DNA of 64,000 bases from Manis javanica (GCF_040802235.1 NC_133166.1:113846991-113910990), one strand, 5' to 3'; positions 37,010-59,805 are shown, counted from the stretch's first letter. Numbers and translations: made by a program. The notes: generated by a model from the sequence alone, not told the origin.

Positions 37010-38478
37010 TTATGCGTTAAGCCTCAGGGACTGATCATCTCTTCTCCGGGAAGAAATGTCAATATCTATGGAGTCTTTCCCAACTATCAGCCTCAGCCGC
37101 TTAGCTGGAGGAAGAGGAATGAAATCATCCTCAAAGTCATCGTCACAGTCCTCCTCCCCACCCCCCTCTGAGGAGTCGTCGTCTGTACTTTCCTCCTCGT
37201 ACTGACTGTAGTCATCGACTTCCATTCGAGACTCCAGGAGAGAGAGAGGGTTGCTACAGCACACCCCATTTTCATGAAGCCCCTCTGCACATGGCCCCCT
37301 ACTTTCCTCGTCCCGTTTTAGCTGGATTTTTAATTTTGTAGAACTATTGCCTGATCCTGAGTTAAATCCATTATTAAGCTTTGCTACATAGAGATTGTTA
37401 TCGTTCTCGTGGTCTTTACTTAACTTGATGCTGATTTTTGAAGAGCTCATCCCATCGCTTTCTTGGTCATTTGTCTTGCTGCTGCTATCGTGACGCCTGC
37501 GCAGAGTCAATTTGGGAATCCCAGAGTTATTTTCTAGGATTAACTGTGCATCATACCTTGTGATTCGCCTCTTCTTTTTACTTTTTGCAGTTCTGAAGCT
37601 GTCTTTCATTTTGAAGCTCTCTGATGTCACAACTGAACCGCCAACTGGTGAAGGGGCCCAGTCCGCGTAGCTCCCGGGCCCGCCCTCTGCGCCGCTGTGC
37701 TCGCCCTGGTCAGAGTGGGACCCCGTCATGTCTGGCACCACGCTGGCCCCTCCAGGGGAATCATGCCCTGGAGCTGATTCCTCTGCTTTTGGCAACTGTC
37801 TCACAAGTTTGCCTTGTCGGGCTTTCTTTCTGGACATGCTGATGTCACTCTTATGACACTTGGCTTCCCCCTTCTGGGCAGTTTCGAGAGCCCGTTCTTC
37901 CCACACTGCAGGGGCGGGCTGCTCGCGACTGTCTGGGCAAGATTCCGTCAAGCTGTTTTTATAGTCATCCAATGTATTTGGTTCAAGCTTGATGTCAGAG
38001 GTCTCCTTCAAGTTCATTCTTGTCCTCATCGACCGCCTGGTTGTGTAGGTGCAGAGCACGCCCTCCACGGGTGAAGGCGCCCCTTGCCCCGAGTTCTGTC
38101 TGTGTTCTCTCGCTGCGTGTCTAGTTAAGCACCCACTAGCTATTGTGGCTTGTACTGGTCCCTCTGGCTCCTTATCTTTTTTGATGGGCAAATTTTTATA
38201 TAGAACTACTTTAGGCTCTTTAAGTACTAGGTTTCCCATTTCGAGTTTTCTCGAAGCACTCTTTTGCTCCAGCCGTTTGCAATGATTTCGTAATTTTATC
38301 TTTGAAAGTAAAGGCTTTGTAGGCTTTTTCAGTTTCTTTGGTACCCTGGAGTTATTTATATGAGTTAGCTTAGATGAGGTAGAGTTGGAAGCAGCTGGAA
38401 CTCTTGACATAGATTGCCGTGTTAATGTTCTGCTCTTACTGTTCTTTTTCACACCAACTGAAGATTTTCGGTTAGAAG
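37010..38478 (-). CDS. KMT5B: KMT5B last coding exon (C-terminal region)
   Basis: Histone H4 lysine-20 N-methyltransferase KMT5B (SUV420H1) converts H4K20me1 to me2 and me3 in the nucleus. It acts in heterochromatin, replication and 53BP1-linked repair. This exon encodes the long, poorly ordered C-terminal half: two bases finishing a Thr codon, then 488 residues and TAA at 37,010-37,012. It begins after the acceptor ACTTTGCAG at 38,479 with [18 protein letters not shown]. Visible are basic clusters ([37 protein letters not shown]) that suit nuclear localisation and chromatin contact. An acidic tract ([18 protein letters not shown]...) precedes the conserved end [20 protein letters not shown]. 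The middle differs most from human, as expected for a disordered region. The frame upstream of 38,478 (to 38,584) is intron. Confidence 0.98.
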
Positions 38479-40599
38479 CTGCAAAGTTTAAAAAAAAAAA
38501 AAAGGGATGAAAAACAGCCTTGGTGACACAGTAGTACAAAACAATGCCAAAAACTGTTAGCTGGGAAATGTCTGGATCACACAAGCATATGGCAGGCAGA
38601 CCCCCATTCGGTTTTTGCCAGTACCAAGCATTCCTACATGGTCCCTAGTTCCCAAACTTCTGCCTCACGATTGGAGCACCGATTCATCCTCGAGCTAAGT
38701 AATGCTATGGTTAAAGAGCTCCTGGCACAGCAAGGACCAGGATTTCACTCTGTCCTTCATCTGTCATAATGCTAGTCCAAATGAAATATTTCTTTTCCTG
38801 ATTTGATATTTTACCACATAAAAGATTTGAAGGAAAGCTAAGTAAAAACCATAGTTCTTTTCCTCCTCACAAGTTCTAAAAATCATCTTTAGATAGGTTC
38901 CTAAAATCCATTCCTCATGAACTCCAAGTGTGTATCACTCACCCAATAAACCTATTCCTAAAAGGCTCTGAGACAAGTTCTCCCGTGGTGGCTCAAACAA
39001 GGAAGAAATCCTAAGGGCCATCCATTGTGACTCCCAAGAGGCAGTCCCCGAACACTGCTGTGGCCTGTCCTCGGTGCTGTTCCCTCGGCTCTGCAGGGCC
39101 CGGCAGACTGCGAGGGGCCACAGAGCTCACTAGGCCCCGGCCCTCCAGAGCCTGCCTGCGGCCAACACTCCATCGCATCGGAAGAGGGGAGCAGCACCCT
39201 GCTGGGTTACACTCCAGGACAAATGGGGAATTCAGCCTCCTTCCTCCCAGCAAGGACACCCAGGGGCTGGATGACCCTGCTAGGGCAACACCCTAAGAAC
39301 TACCGTGACCGTTGAATGGCTTCTCCAAAGGCTTGTATGTGACTCAAGTTTAAGCTACTCCCAGTGAGCCCCTGACCCTGCCACTGACTTTCTCTGCTTT
39401 TCTCTACATTTACACTGTGAACCTGTATTTGTAGTGTTTTATGAGTCAATTTTTCAACTACTTAGTCCTTCTCATTGCCCCCACCAGAAAATCTCTACCC
39501 CATCAAAATAGCCCTTTCAATCAGTCACTAGGAAAGCGGAGATGCACCGAGTTAATAATCACCAGCTCTCACCAGGAAATAGCATACAGTGCAAAGACTG
39601 TGGGTAAGGCCAGCACGCCACCCAAAAAAGATGCGGCGGCTCACCCCACGCCTGAGGGTTGCCAGGGCGACTGCTGTTCCTTCTGCGTGGCTAAGCAAGC
39701 ACGCTGCCATTACATGTTACTGAGAGATATAAGAATGTGCTAACAAGCGTTCCAAAAATATCAAACTACCAAGAACAGAAGGACCCATACCCAACAGAAT
39801 GGCTCACAAATGGCTTCAGGGTGCCCAGACCAGCAGAATTCCTGGGAATGCGATCCAGGGAACCAAGGTGCTTCTCCGTGTGGACTGCTACCAAGGAGGC
39901 CACTTATTTTTAGCAGAGTTTGGATGCCATTGAATTTGAGAACAACCAATGTGTTATGTACTGGAATTATGCAGAACTAGTTAGAAATTATTTTTAAAAT
40001 ATAAGGCTATTCAGGGCATTCCTTTGCTAAAGGATTTACGTTTACATGTCTTTTTTACACTGAGGTAATGGGCTTACCAATGCAAACACGTTATTAGTGT
40101 CCAGCGCTTTGCTTTCTCAGATGCGGCCATGAAATCCTTTGCTCAGCCATGACTCTTCGAAGACTCTTCCATGACCAGTCTTAGTGGTTCTCAACCTTAT
40201 TTTTCCTTTTCCTAACCTACTCGTTTCGTATCTGCAGTAGCTCCTGCACAGTGACGACACATACACCCTTTTCTCAATAGCCATCCCCTGCTATTTGGAT
40301 CCAGCCCGTGCACCCCTTGGAGACAGTCTTTGCCAATCTCTGACAACCTCCTTGTCATGAAAGCCAGCAAACACTTTTCAGCCCTTACCTTTCTTCCTTT
40401 TTCTGTAGAATGTGACATTACTGACCGTTCTTTCCCCTGAAAACTCCTCTCCCCTTGGCTGTCCACACCGGGGGCCCTGTTCTGCCATCTGCCCTCGGCT
40501 GCACTGCTCAGGCCTCTGCTGTCCGAGGCCCTTTGCAACTTCACACACATTCCCTGGATACACCTGCTCCCCTATGGCATCACCATCTACACGCGGGCA

Positions 40600-41350
40600 G
40601 GTGCCAAGCCACTTTCTCTAGCCTGGCTCTCCCCTGAATTACAGCTCCTATCGCCACACACCCTCCAGCATCTAACTCTCCCCTGAGGGTCTCAAAAGCC
40701 CTCACAGTCCACATGCCCGAACTGAGCTCGCCAGCTAGGCTCACAGCTGCCCGCTTCTAAGTTCTCCATCTTGGTCAACCACACATCTGTCCAGTTGGCC
40801 AAGCGGAAACCGAGAGGTCATCTTTGACTCAACTCTCTCTCACTGCCTCACTCAGTCAGCCACATCCCCTGAAGTCCACTCCTGCAGTGTCACGAGAACC
40901 GTCTCCTCTCCACTGCCAACGTCACAATCACCTGCCTGAATGGCAATAGCTTCCTGCCTTTTTCCATTGCTTCCCCAACATCCCATTCTTCACCATGATG
41001 TCAGAATGATTTTCCTAGAGCACCACGTCACTTCTAGGCTTTGAACAATTTAATACCCTAATGTCCTGAGAATAAAGTCCAAAATTTTTTTAAATGGCAA
41101 CATCCTCTTTCTCACCTTCTACTCCAGCCATGATAAATTTACTGCCTCAAGTTCTACAATCATCCCCAAACCTTCATTTATGAAATCTCCTCTGCTTTGA
41201 ATATGCTTTACTTGCCCAATTTTTCACCCCTTTAAGCCTCAGCTTAGGAAACATGTCTCTCAGGAAGCCTTTCGTGACTTTCTGTATCAGACAGGTTACC
41301 CTTCCTATGTATTCTCAGAGCCCTGGGGCTCTCTTTACTCTGACACTTTG
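40600..41350 (+). mobile_element. L2 LINE fragment, sense
   Basis: The text follows L2 in the direction of its 3' end: 'cttccattgcttccccaac'-like run near 40,960, 'gaacaatttaataccctaat', 'ctcctctgctttgaatatgc', 'cagcttaggaaacatgtctc', 'aggaagcctttcgtgacttt'. Diverged. Confidence 0.6.
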
Positions 41351-42029
41351 AGTAATCCATTAGAGAAATCTCATTTTACGGTAATTCTGAATCTGGGCTC
41401 TTTTCCTTCCCCCTCCTTCCAAGAGACTCATTGTTAGTTGACTGCAGTGAACCTCTAGCAAACACTTTCATGTGTCTGTGCTCTAAATAGCACAAACTAG
41501 ACTGGATCTAATACTACATATTATTTCAACACAGATTTCACTTACATGTTTACATATTTATCAGTGTATTCTCATTTTAGCTGAAAAGCGTTATCTCTTA
41601 TCAAAAGTCCAGCTAAAAGGTGTGATCAAGGTAAAGATAAAAAAAGACACAGATAAGCTGGGCAAAGAGAAATGTGGGCAATGTGACTTCAATACAAGTA
41701 CAGTAACGCCAAGGGCTCCTCACTGTCCGAGAAGGTCTGTACTATCTTGGGGCGGGTTTGAGAATGTCAGTGACAGAGGGCCAAAGGAGGAAGACGCTGG
41801 CCACAAAGGCCAACTAATAAAATCTATCAAGAGCCTAAGGATTCTGACATAGTACAGGTAAGATATGCCTATGGCTATGCTGGCTTCAGCACTAATACAC
41901 CGTACGTGACTCTTCCCTTAGTGGCTGGGACAAATCCCAAATGCATAACCTAGTCAGGAACTTTAGATGGAGAGACACATTCTTAGCAATTGTTATATAT
42001 TAGGTACTGTAAAAAACAGCCAAATTAGT

Positions 42030-42200
42030 GTGATCTCTACTCTTAAAAGCATTCTTTGAAGTAAGAGCTATTACATGTATGTGAAAACCAAGCTCACATG
42101 GACTGGTGTGCCTACGATTGTCCATCGATTAAGTGACAGACATGGGATTTGAACTGAGGTCTGTGGCTCAAGATCCCAAGTTTTAACCACTCTTATTACA
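42030..42200 (-). mobile_element. MIR SINE fragment, antisense
   Basis: 'gagctattacatgtatgtga', then 'gacagacatgggatttgaac' and 'gttttaaccactcttattac' is a diverged reverse-complement MIR. Confidence 0.6.
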
Positions 42201-43959
42201 GTGCCAGTCCCAATACATGAGTGAAGGACCCATGGCATGGCTGTCACAACCATTTCAGGATGTCCTCAAACCCTAAGGCGGCCCTGCACGGGCGTCCTGA
42301 ATTACAGCCTGGTGCAGGAGCAGCAGGACAGCAAGGTCGTCCCGAGCGCTCAGAATGCACCCACCTTCTGTCCCGAAGTCACAGAAATGCACTAGGATGG
42401 GAACCAAGGTGGTAGGAGGGTCACACAGCTCGGCACCTTCAGAACTTGAGCGTCCAGAAAACCCTCAACAGTACTTTACAGATATTAGTTCAAGTTTACC
42501 AGGCAAGATGAACAGATTCCATCTTATGTGATTGACACACACGGGCAACAGCTGCCTGGGACACCTGCTGGAAAGGATTCCCAGAGAGCTTGTAGGTTTA
42601 GCAGCAACATGTTCAGATCACTCAGTGACATCTGTGACAGGTGACAGTGAGAAGTGGTAACCCAGCCGTTATCTCTAGGACAAGTGCTCCTTAGTTAAAA
42701 TAAACCTGGTCCACTGGCCAGGTCATCTTAGGTTTTGCACAGACTCACGACCTTTCTAGTGACTCACATCCCATGTCACAGCATGGGGGGAGGCCTAGCC
42801 ATGAATGCACAAGAGGCCTAAAAAACCAGAACCTCTTAATAATGGCATTAAAATTCAGGTTTGTGGACTGAATTTGTGGAAATGGACTTCTTGTTGTCTC
42901 CTCTCTCTGCATGCTGAAGTGAACAGCCAAGCTGTGACTCTTGAGATACCTTTCAAAATCAGATCTGCGTGGAATGAAGAAATAATTTTTCTTCTAATTA
43001 GGCAGCAATGTTTCTTTAAAACGAGTATACATGCTATTCAAAGAAAGCAGTTCCCATTGGCTACAAAACTCTACATGAACAGCAGGAAAAAGGTGGGCAA
43101 CGGTGCACGGAGAACATGTTCTGAATCCACATACACCATGCGTGCCCCCTTCCCTTAGGGGAGAGCCTCTGGCTTCGCTACCTGCTGCAGCTGCAGAGCA
43201 GTCTTTCAAATGGGTAGAAGGGTATGGTTGAGACACAAACACCAAAGAACTACAGCCTAAAATACATGGAAGAGCCCGAGAAAACACTGCTGCCGACCTG
43301 ATCTAGCACACCCTGGTCTCGGAGATGACTGGAGAAGCCTCGAGCCCCTACAGAGCACTGGGCCACCTCTCTCAGCTCCGACCTATGACTCTCAGAGTCA
43401 GTCACACCAACTCTTGAATTACTCAAAACAATCATTCTGCAGAGAGGTAATTCGACTAAAGTAATCACCCTAACATAGGCAGTCCCTGGAAAGTGCACTT
43501 ATTTCCATCCTGTAATGCTGAGACCGCAGCTCAAAGGGACGACTTGCTCCCTTCCAACTTAGGCAACGGCATTTAGTCTGCTCTGCAGTCTGTGTGCCCA
43601 CGCCCTCCCTGGAGCAAAGGCATAAGCCCGGGTCTCACACATCTTTGTACCTCTTTAACAGTAGGCTTTTAGTAGGTATTCAGTTTATTAGTAAATATTG
43701 CCTAGTTACTACACTCAACACCTCCCCCCAAATATTTATATTCTGATCTTTAACACTGAGTGGTGTACTGTATTCAGTATCTATACACTAGTAATATAGT
43801 TAATGCAGAAAGACACAAACACCCCTATGAATGTCACAGAGCCATTCAATGTGGACCAGCGTGGTGGCGGTCTCCCTAAGTGTCTCCATAAATGTATACA
43901 TTTATAAAATGGGCTCACAAGTCTCCAGTTTCACCAAGGAACCAGACTCAGAAAACAAA

Positions 43960-45509
<1,550 letters not shown>

Positions 45510-46849
45510 TCAAAGGAAATGAAATATGCATATAAAATTAATGCAAAATCCCCTCTAAACTTGAAATAACAAAACAGATTGCTATGACTACTGCCAATTG
45601 ATTATTAACTGCTCTTGAGAAGCTCTTGGGCCCTATAGAACTTTATGTGCAGGTAAAAATAGAATGAATTCTCCAACTTCAAAACTGGTTAGTACTAAAA
45701 TAATCCACCTGTTAATTTATTCTAGCTCTGTTCTGCACAACTTAAAACCACATTACTGAACACTGAGACTTAAGGAATTAAAAAAAAAAGGAGAATTTCA
45801 TAAATTAAGTCATTACTTAGAACATAACGTTAGATGCAAAAGAAATTCTGTATAAGGTGAGGCTTTGTAGTGAAAATCCGACTTGTGGAATAGTAATTAC
45901 ATCATTCCCTTAAAGTTATTGAAATAAACATGAATGATCAAAAATAACAAAATATTACTAAATAAAAGAGTTGCTTTTACCATTGGATAGCTTACTTTAT
46001 GTTTATATAAATTCTTCTGATGTGAGGGTGCTTAATAAGAGTGCTTACTAAACTTAATTAAGGAATCTAGCTTTGCATCTTGGATTTATTCAGTGTATAA
46101 AGATGTATTTCCACTTAGCTATATTCAAAAGATTAAGTAAATTATAAATTAACAAATTTTAAAAAAGGCATGACATACTGCTTGTAAAAAAATGAGAAAT
46201 CTCTTCAGCTAAAGTTGTCTTCACTGACTTGGCCTTAGCTTGTTAAAGCCACATCGTAACAACCTCTGAACTTGTGGCAAAGTCGCCAACTGCTGCCATC
46301 ACCAAAGCACCCCTGCCTTCTTCCCTAAGGCCCCACGGGATTGACTACTGTCAGGACTGAGATGGAAAGAAGGCAGCCTTCTCCCCCAGGGAACCAGAGC
46401 GCTCTGCCTTTCGTCAGACAATGATTCTATTTTCTCCCCCTACTCTCTTACCTTTCAATGCCGGGAGCACAGAGCTAAACCTACTGGAAACTATTTTTGG
46501 CAAGTAAGGTGAACATTCTTGCTCCTCACCTTCCTAGAGTGGGTTTGGAATTCCATTTGATTAATACTGCTGTAAAAACAACACACTTAATGTGTGGCTC
46601 CCTTGGTTTCTTTTCTGGAAGGTACATTAGAAATCACTGCAGACCCCCCGGGTCATCCTCACAAAGGTGAGAGACCAGTCATACTCCACATCACCTTAAA
46701 TACATGCAGAAAGGGAGAGAATACATCCCAAAGGCAAGTTCATTTCATCTAGATTAAGAATATAATTTATTTTCAGATATTCCATTCCTTTTACCATAAC
46801 CTGTAACATTTCTGTGTGATTTCTAGATAGAAGGGCTATACTTAAACAC

Positions 46850-48215
46850 AAAAATGATCATGGTAGAATTATCTTTTTATTTTTTTGGTAAAACTCTACC
46901 ATTTATACGTTTCTGTATGTCTGTCTTTGTAACATATGAAAGTAATACATGCTGTGCTTGCTACCACAGTGCAACAATTCTAGGACTGATACCCGTAAAG
47001 CAAGTTGACAGTACTTCCCATGCTCCAAGGTACCTGGGTCAACCATCTGCAATGCCCTCCCCTGCTCCTCTGACCACAAGCTACATACTGATTTATGCTA
47101 TGGTTTATTTTAAGCAAACAAAACCAAAACAGGATAATTACATTTTATCTAGCAACCAGTTTTTTTATCAGTCCATCATGAACAATACATCTGCACTGAG
47201 TATGTTCTAAAAGTCGTACTTCTTACAGCAAATGAACGTTCCATACTTTACTGACTCCTCATGGTGACTACTGACAGTTGTGCGGCTGTTTTTTCTCTGC
47301 CACCACAAACACTGCTGCTATGCTGCCCTTGAAACCAAATCCTGACTCACTGGTGCTCCTAATTCCCTAGGTCAGATTCTTCCCAATGGGACTGCCTGCC
47401 AGGTAAAAAGGGTGTGCTTATATTAACAATATTGCCAGATTACTTTCTCAAAAGGTTAGAGCAGTTCATAGCCCTCCCAACATTGTATAAATGCCTGACA
47501 CAGTATATATCTTTAAGTTTACCAAGTTGACAGTGGAAATGAACGCCTAATTATTGCTTTAGTTTCCTCATTTATAGCCATGGTTTTCTGTGCAGCATCC
47601 TCCTTACCTTTCTTTTCTCCTGGGGTCCGTCTTTTCCTTACGTGCTTATAGGAGCTTTGTGTCATTAGGATTTCAACTCTGCCATCCTGTACTTTTTTCT
47701 CCTTCGGTTTATCATTTGTCTTTGACTTTATTTACTTTAAGCCATTCTTAAATTTTCAAACAGACCATTTCTTGTCTTATATCTTTTCAAAAGATCTCTA
47801 CTACCCTAATATTAGACATAGTCTAATTTTTTTCCTAATAGTTTTGCATTGTTTTAAAATTTAAGTCTTTAATCCATTTTGAATTTATCTTGTATATGGT
47901 ATGAGATGGGGGTTTAGCTTGGTTTCTTTAGGGTGCACAATGAATTATGGCAGCATCATCCACTAAAGAAGTCATTTCCCTACACATGGTACTGAGATCT
48001 CATACCTCCCTCAATTTTAGGACTATATTTGTGCCCTCTTACCTACTTGTCCATTTCTGGGCCAGTATCATCAAGCTTTGACCACAACTGTTTCATAGTA
48101 ACTTTTAATATCTGTTAAGGCAAATCTCCCCTAACTATGCTTTAGGTATTTTTCTTGGTTGTCATCATACTTTCATATAAGCATTAAAATAATTTGGTCC
48201 CTCAAATTTTTGGTC
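46850..48215 (-). mobile_element. Old L1 LINE ORF2 fragment, antisense
   Basis: The reverse complement of L1 text: 'tttaatccattttgaattta' then 'tcttgtatatggtatgagat', 'tccactaaagaagtcatttc', 'cattgtataaatgcctgaca'. No intact frame. It lies sense to plus as antisense L1, i.e. the L1 is on the same strand as KMT5B. Confidence 0.7.
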
Positions 48216-48909
48216 CTTCTTGAGTTCACCACTCATGCTGTCTAGAGGGAAACCTGCACCACTTTATGCATGTATTGCAGCAGCTACTGTGTTAGGGTGC
48301 CTACAGCCCAGAGGTGGGCACCAATGCTTCCCAGACACCTCACGCACGATCTCAGGGCCTCTCTCCCTTCTTTCCTGGGCCACCTCTCACCCTTCACGCC
48401 AAGCACATTGTGTGGTGCATTCCCTCTCGGTGTGCTGTCCCCACAGGGCAGTGCGTTAGTCTTGTCCACCTACAAGACCTGGCCTGAGGTGACGGACTAT
48501 CTCATAACTGGTGAGCTCCTTTGGCCAATCTCATTATCTTACCTGATTTCTGGTAAGGCAGAAACAATTTGGTGTTCCTAAGATTTTCAACAATATTCAC
48601 AGCCATGCTTTGAATCAAAATGTTCAACTACAGTCTGATAACAGCAATGCACTGCTCTGGATTAGGCCTTCCCATTAAAAAAAGGATCTACCCATGTTTT
48701 TATTTGTTACTCACACTAACCTTGTGGAGTAGGCAGGATCTGATTGTGAGAAACTAAGGCCCACTGGAGAGAACTGTCTGCCTGAGGAACATGACCACAT
48801 GAGTAGTTCTAAACCAGTTAAAGAGCGCGATTTCAGGGTTGGTCTGAAATCCTGAGTATGTGGTTACATTTTTCAGGACAGCCTCCAAAATCTTATTTAG
48901 CATATCACT

Positions 48910-49030
48910 TGCTCCATTCATTCATTCATCAAGCACCTATAATGTACCAGGTACTGTCATGGAAGCTGGTGATATAGCAGTAAAGGAAAAAGATAAAAAT
49001 CTCTACCTTCATGGGGATTATATTCTAATG
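48910..49030 (-). mobile_element. L2 LINE 3' end, antisense
   Basis: 'ccattcattcattcatcaag', then 'cacctataatgtaccaggta', 'ggtgatatagcagtaaagga', 'catggggattatattctaat' is a good reverse-complement L2 3' end. Confidence 0.8.
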
Positions 49031-49039
49031 GGAAAATAA

Positions 49040-49300
49040 CCAAAACCAGAAGATAATTTTATAGCTAACATTTGAGTATGCTGTTTTAGATGCTTTATTT
49101 ATAGTACATTTAATCCTCACAGTAACCTGATCAGATAGCTTCTGATACCATCCCCATTTTACAGATGGGGTAATTAAGGCACAAAAACAGCTTAGGTTGC
49201 CTAAGATCACCTAGCTAACAAAATGTAGTCATAGGATTCCAACTCATGTGGTCCGACTCCAGGTGTTGGGCACATAACTGCTATACTATGTTGTCTCTGT
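49040..49300 (-). mobile_element. MIR SINE, antisense, nearly full length
   Basis: 'tttaatcctcacagtaacct', 'ccattttacagatggggtaa', 'cctaagatcacctagctaac', then 'ctgctatactatgttgtctc' covers most of MIR as reverse complement. Confidence 0.85.
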
Positions 49301-50455
49301 AAAATGATTCTGAAGCATTATTCAACTATAATTGAACTATGTCATGGATTAAAGGGTCTTTTCGTGGCTGGTCTAAGATTCAATCACTGAGCTACTTTCT
49401 ACCAGAGAAACAGCTATGGTAGTACCATGACGCTATACCTCTGCTCTCTCCTGATACTGGGGAAAAGCTCTGGCCACAGAGAGAGAAGGGCTATGGGACC
49501 CCTAGGGACCCACCATCCCTTGGCTGGCTGGCTACATGGGTGTTTTCAGTGGAAGAAATAGCACTACTGGGTATCTTTGCTCACACTTACAAAAGCAATA
49601 TGGAGTGGAGAGAATGAGGGCTTTGAAACGAGGATCGGAACCCAGGTCAGCCTATTGAGCCTAGTGCAGCCCTTTTCTGCACTCACAGTGTGGGCACAGT
49701 ACAGTTCTCTCTCCCCAGATGGCCATGAGGACTGAATGAGTCAGGGCCAGTAAAGTGGCTAGTTAGTACAAAGTATGTGAAACGGGCTCAACAAATCCAG
49801 GCTTCCTCTGCTCTGTGGCTTCTTCAGGCTGCACTACCTGGGCAAAGGGAGCCTGCCTGCAGCAGCAGCCCGGGCAGGCGTGGGAGCTGCCTCTCTGAGC
49901 TCCAGTACGCACAAGTCACTGCGATGAGCAGTGTGAACAAGCAGTCCTGCTTAGTCACATTTGGGGGATCTCTACAAGGACTCTAGAATCTTAATGAGTC
50001 ACAAAAAGAGGTTCCTCACCAGGTTAAAAGAACCTGGGAATTATGAAGAGTATGTGCATTAAAACATAAAAACTCCAAAAGACACAGCTTGGTGATACAC
50101 AGGACAACTTCAGATTTACATGATTATCAGCAGTGAACTTCACTTGCCATTTTTGGGGCAACTCCACCCTGGAGCCTTGTGGGTGTGCATGTGTAAGGTA
50201 TTTCCCATTGTCTCCTTAAGGACATTTGTATTCAGATCCCCTCTTATGATTAACAGCTGGTGGTTAACAACTGTAAAGCGTCAGGTTTCAGGGCTCTACG
50301 TAGTTCTGCATCCTTCAGGTTTGCTTAATCACACTGTGCGGGTGCACGCTGCAGACAGTAAAGACCACCCCTGCATTTCACGGTGAGGAGTCCATGGCAG
50401 TTAGTCATCAAGCGGTCAGAAGAATATAAAGCTGAGCATCTTACTCGATACTTTA

Positions 50456-50722
<267 letters not shown>

Positions 50723-50960
50723 TTAACTGTAGGTTAGATCTGAAACACGAACAGTTACAGAAATCTGAAATAAGCTTTTCGTATAATTTTACTTCTGATA
50801 GAAGTTTCGGTCTCAAGTTAAAGGAATCTTTATTTTAGTAAGTTTATGAAAAAAAAGGTATTTTCCAACCCTCCTTTAAAGGAAGATAAAGGTTTTTCTC
50901 AGTTTGATAAGGGCACTCTAAATTTTAGCAGCTCCACCCAACCCTAAGTGCTAACCGCTA

Positions 50961-57658
<6,698 letters not shown>

Positions 57659-57874
57659 TTACAATATCAGTTATAGCAGAAATCCTCAAAACACTGTGAT
57701 ATTCAAGAAGTTTATGAAGTTGTGGGTGGACTCAGGATAAGAAAAGCAAGGACACTAAAATTCTTCCCTTCCCATGTGTCATTTTACCCCTGATTATATT
57801 AAGTTAGAACGTCTATAAACTTAGGCTTTCCAGTCAAGCACTTAACTGAAGAGATACTTCAAGTGATTTTATAA

Positions 57875-57900
57875 ATTCATATCCAACAGTGGATATGAAT
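57875..57900. repeat. Perfect 11-bp inverted repeat with 4-nt loop
   Basis: ATTCATATCCA, loop ACAG, TGGATATGAAT. A perfect hairpin/palindrome in the intron. Confidence 0.95.
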
Positions 57901-59754
57901 ATTCAAATGCATAAAAAAATAAACCAAAATAAGATGGCTACAGCAGTGGAAGGATGAATAAGGACTACACAGGCTGAAGTTTAGGTAAGTCAAGAGTCCC
58001 AAAGAAAAAGTGCCCTGAGATGAGTCTTCTCATTTCTTTATATTATTTCCTGCTCGGCTCACTGCTCATTCAAGTCTCCCCTCCTCCTCAGGATACTCTG
58101 AAATCTCAGGATCATGCAGCCTAAACAAGGGGGCATTACTCAAAGCATCCATTCCTGCTTGACAATACCCACCTCCCCATTTGCTCTTTAAAACATCAGT
58201 GGTATTACTAACAACTCTATTCTGTGATTTAAAAGGAAGACTTTAAGCTTTATAATAGACAAAAGTCAACTAAATCTAAGTATTTGTTTATACTGTTTCT
58301 AGATATTCATGCTTCAACTCTGACTTGTTAGTAAGTATAGGGATTTATCAAAATTAAAACATCAGCATTCATAATATAGCCAGTTTAGGTAATACTCAAA
58401 TCAGTAAACATCTACTATTTATGGACACTGCTCCTGATGGTACAATGAAAGGAACAGAAGGGAGGAAAAGGGCATAAAAAGCAGAAACGAAAAAATGACA
58501 ATCGAATCACAGATGTACAAACATAAGAAAGCAACCACTTAAACAAGTAACAGGAAGTTGGAGAATTAAAACCCAAGCTCCAATCACACCTCCCAGTCAC
58601 TTCTCTTGCACCCCAAAGGCAGCAAAGTCTATAAGCTAATAATTTAAGAAATGATTACAGTTATTCAAATAAAGCACTACAGATTTTTTCGTATTTTCTA
58701 GAAAATGATAGATATGTCTGAAAATGATGTAAGGCAACCTTCTGGCAGATTCTCGCTCAAAAGACGAAGGCTTAGAAGGGATAGTTTCTTTCAAATTAAG
58801 TCCACTAAGATTAAAGGAAAATATGTACATTTTGCTAAGATTAAGAAGCTTTATTCACCAAATTTCTGTGTATCACCCATAAGCCAGTTGCAGGAGAGTC
58901 TGTTAAAATGCCTCCTGGGCAAAGCTTCCAGGAAAGGTGAGCGCAGGGCGGGTGCAGCTCCAGGTACTCCAGCCACCTACGGGCCAGCACCACTGCAAAA
59001 CCACACCGGCCGCACCAGGGGACAGGAGGTAACCCCCAAAATCCAGGGCAACTCAGGGACTGGGTGACTAGAATTGAATGCTGCACTGACAAATATGCAC
59101 AAATGTTTTGTTCTGCATGTTTAACCAGTTTTATTTTTAGATTCTTCCATTTGTATTCTTAAGGAATTTCAGGTACTGGATGCCTTTTAATTTAGGGGTA
59201 CTTGGATGTAGAAAGGTCTTGAGTTTTAGTATTTGTTTGGTAATCCTAAAATCTACATTTTAGGTGAATTTGCACGTTTTTAAGTGAGTCCTAGGAAACC
59301 ACTTACAAGCAACTTTTTATTCACTCAGTGCATCGCAGTGACGCTCAGCAGGCCACATAACTTAGGGCCTTCTATGTAGTCCAGAGATTGTCAGAGGAGA
59401 GTCTCAGGTCCCAGCCCACAGATGCATCTTAACAAGATTCTCTAAGTGCCTCACATGTAAATTATGAGAAGCAGTTGTCACGAACGATTTTTATAGAAAA
59501 TATGAGTTACTTCCTATTGCTGAAGCCAGTAACAGATAACCATTTATCCTTTGAAACAAAGAATGGGGTTTTTGAATACATGGGAGTTTTTTCCTAAGCC
59601 ACCACAACTTGTATTGTAATTCTAATGAAGCATAATTCATATACAATTAACTCTTTCTTGGTGACTCCAGGTCACAACTCCAAGCCTTTGTAGCAATATC
59701 TTGAACGCCACTGCCAGGCTGCTAGGGGAAACACTGATTTACGTTTTACTCACT

Positions 59755-59805
59755 GAGAGAGAAAGAGAGAGAGAAAAAAAAAAAGAAAAGAAAAGAAAAG
59801 GAAGG
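59755..59805 (+). repeat. GA/AAAAG purine-rich simple repeat
   Basis: (GA)n with GAAAGAGAGA, then a run of A and four AAAAG units. About 50 bp of pure purine. Confidence 0.9.

Noticed and set aside
37093-37842. ORFs in other frames over the KMT5B last exon
   Set aside because: Shadows of the true coding frame, which is confirmed by the conserved C-terminus and by exon phases.
58705-59067. 120-codon plus-strand ORF with basic residues
   Set aside because: Antisense to a KMT5B intron, no homology or gene context; AT-rich first half and unrelated second half.
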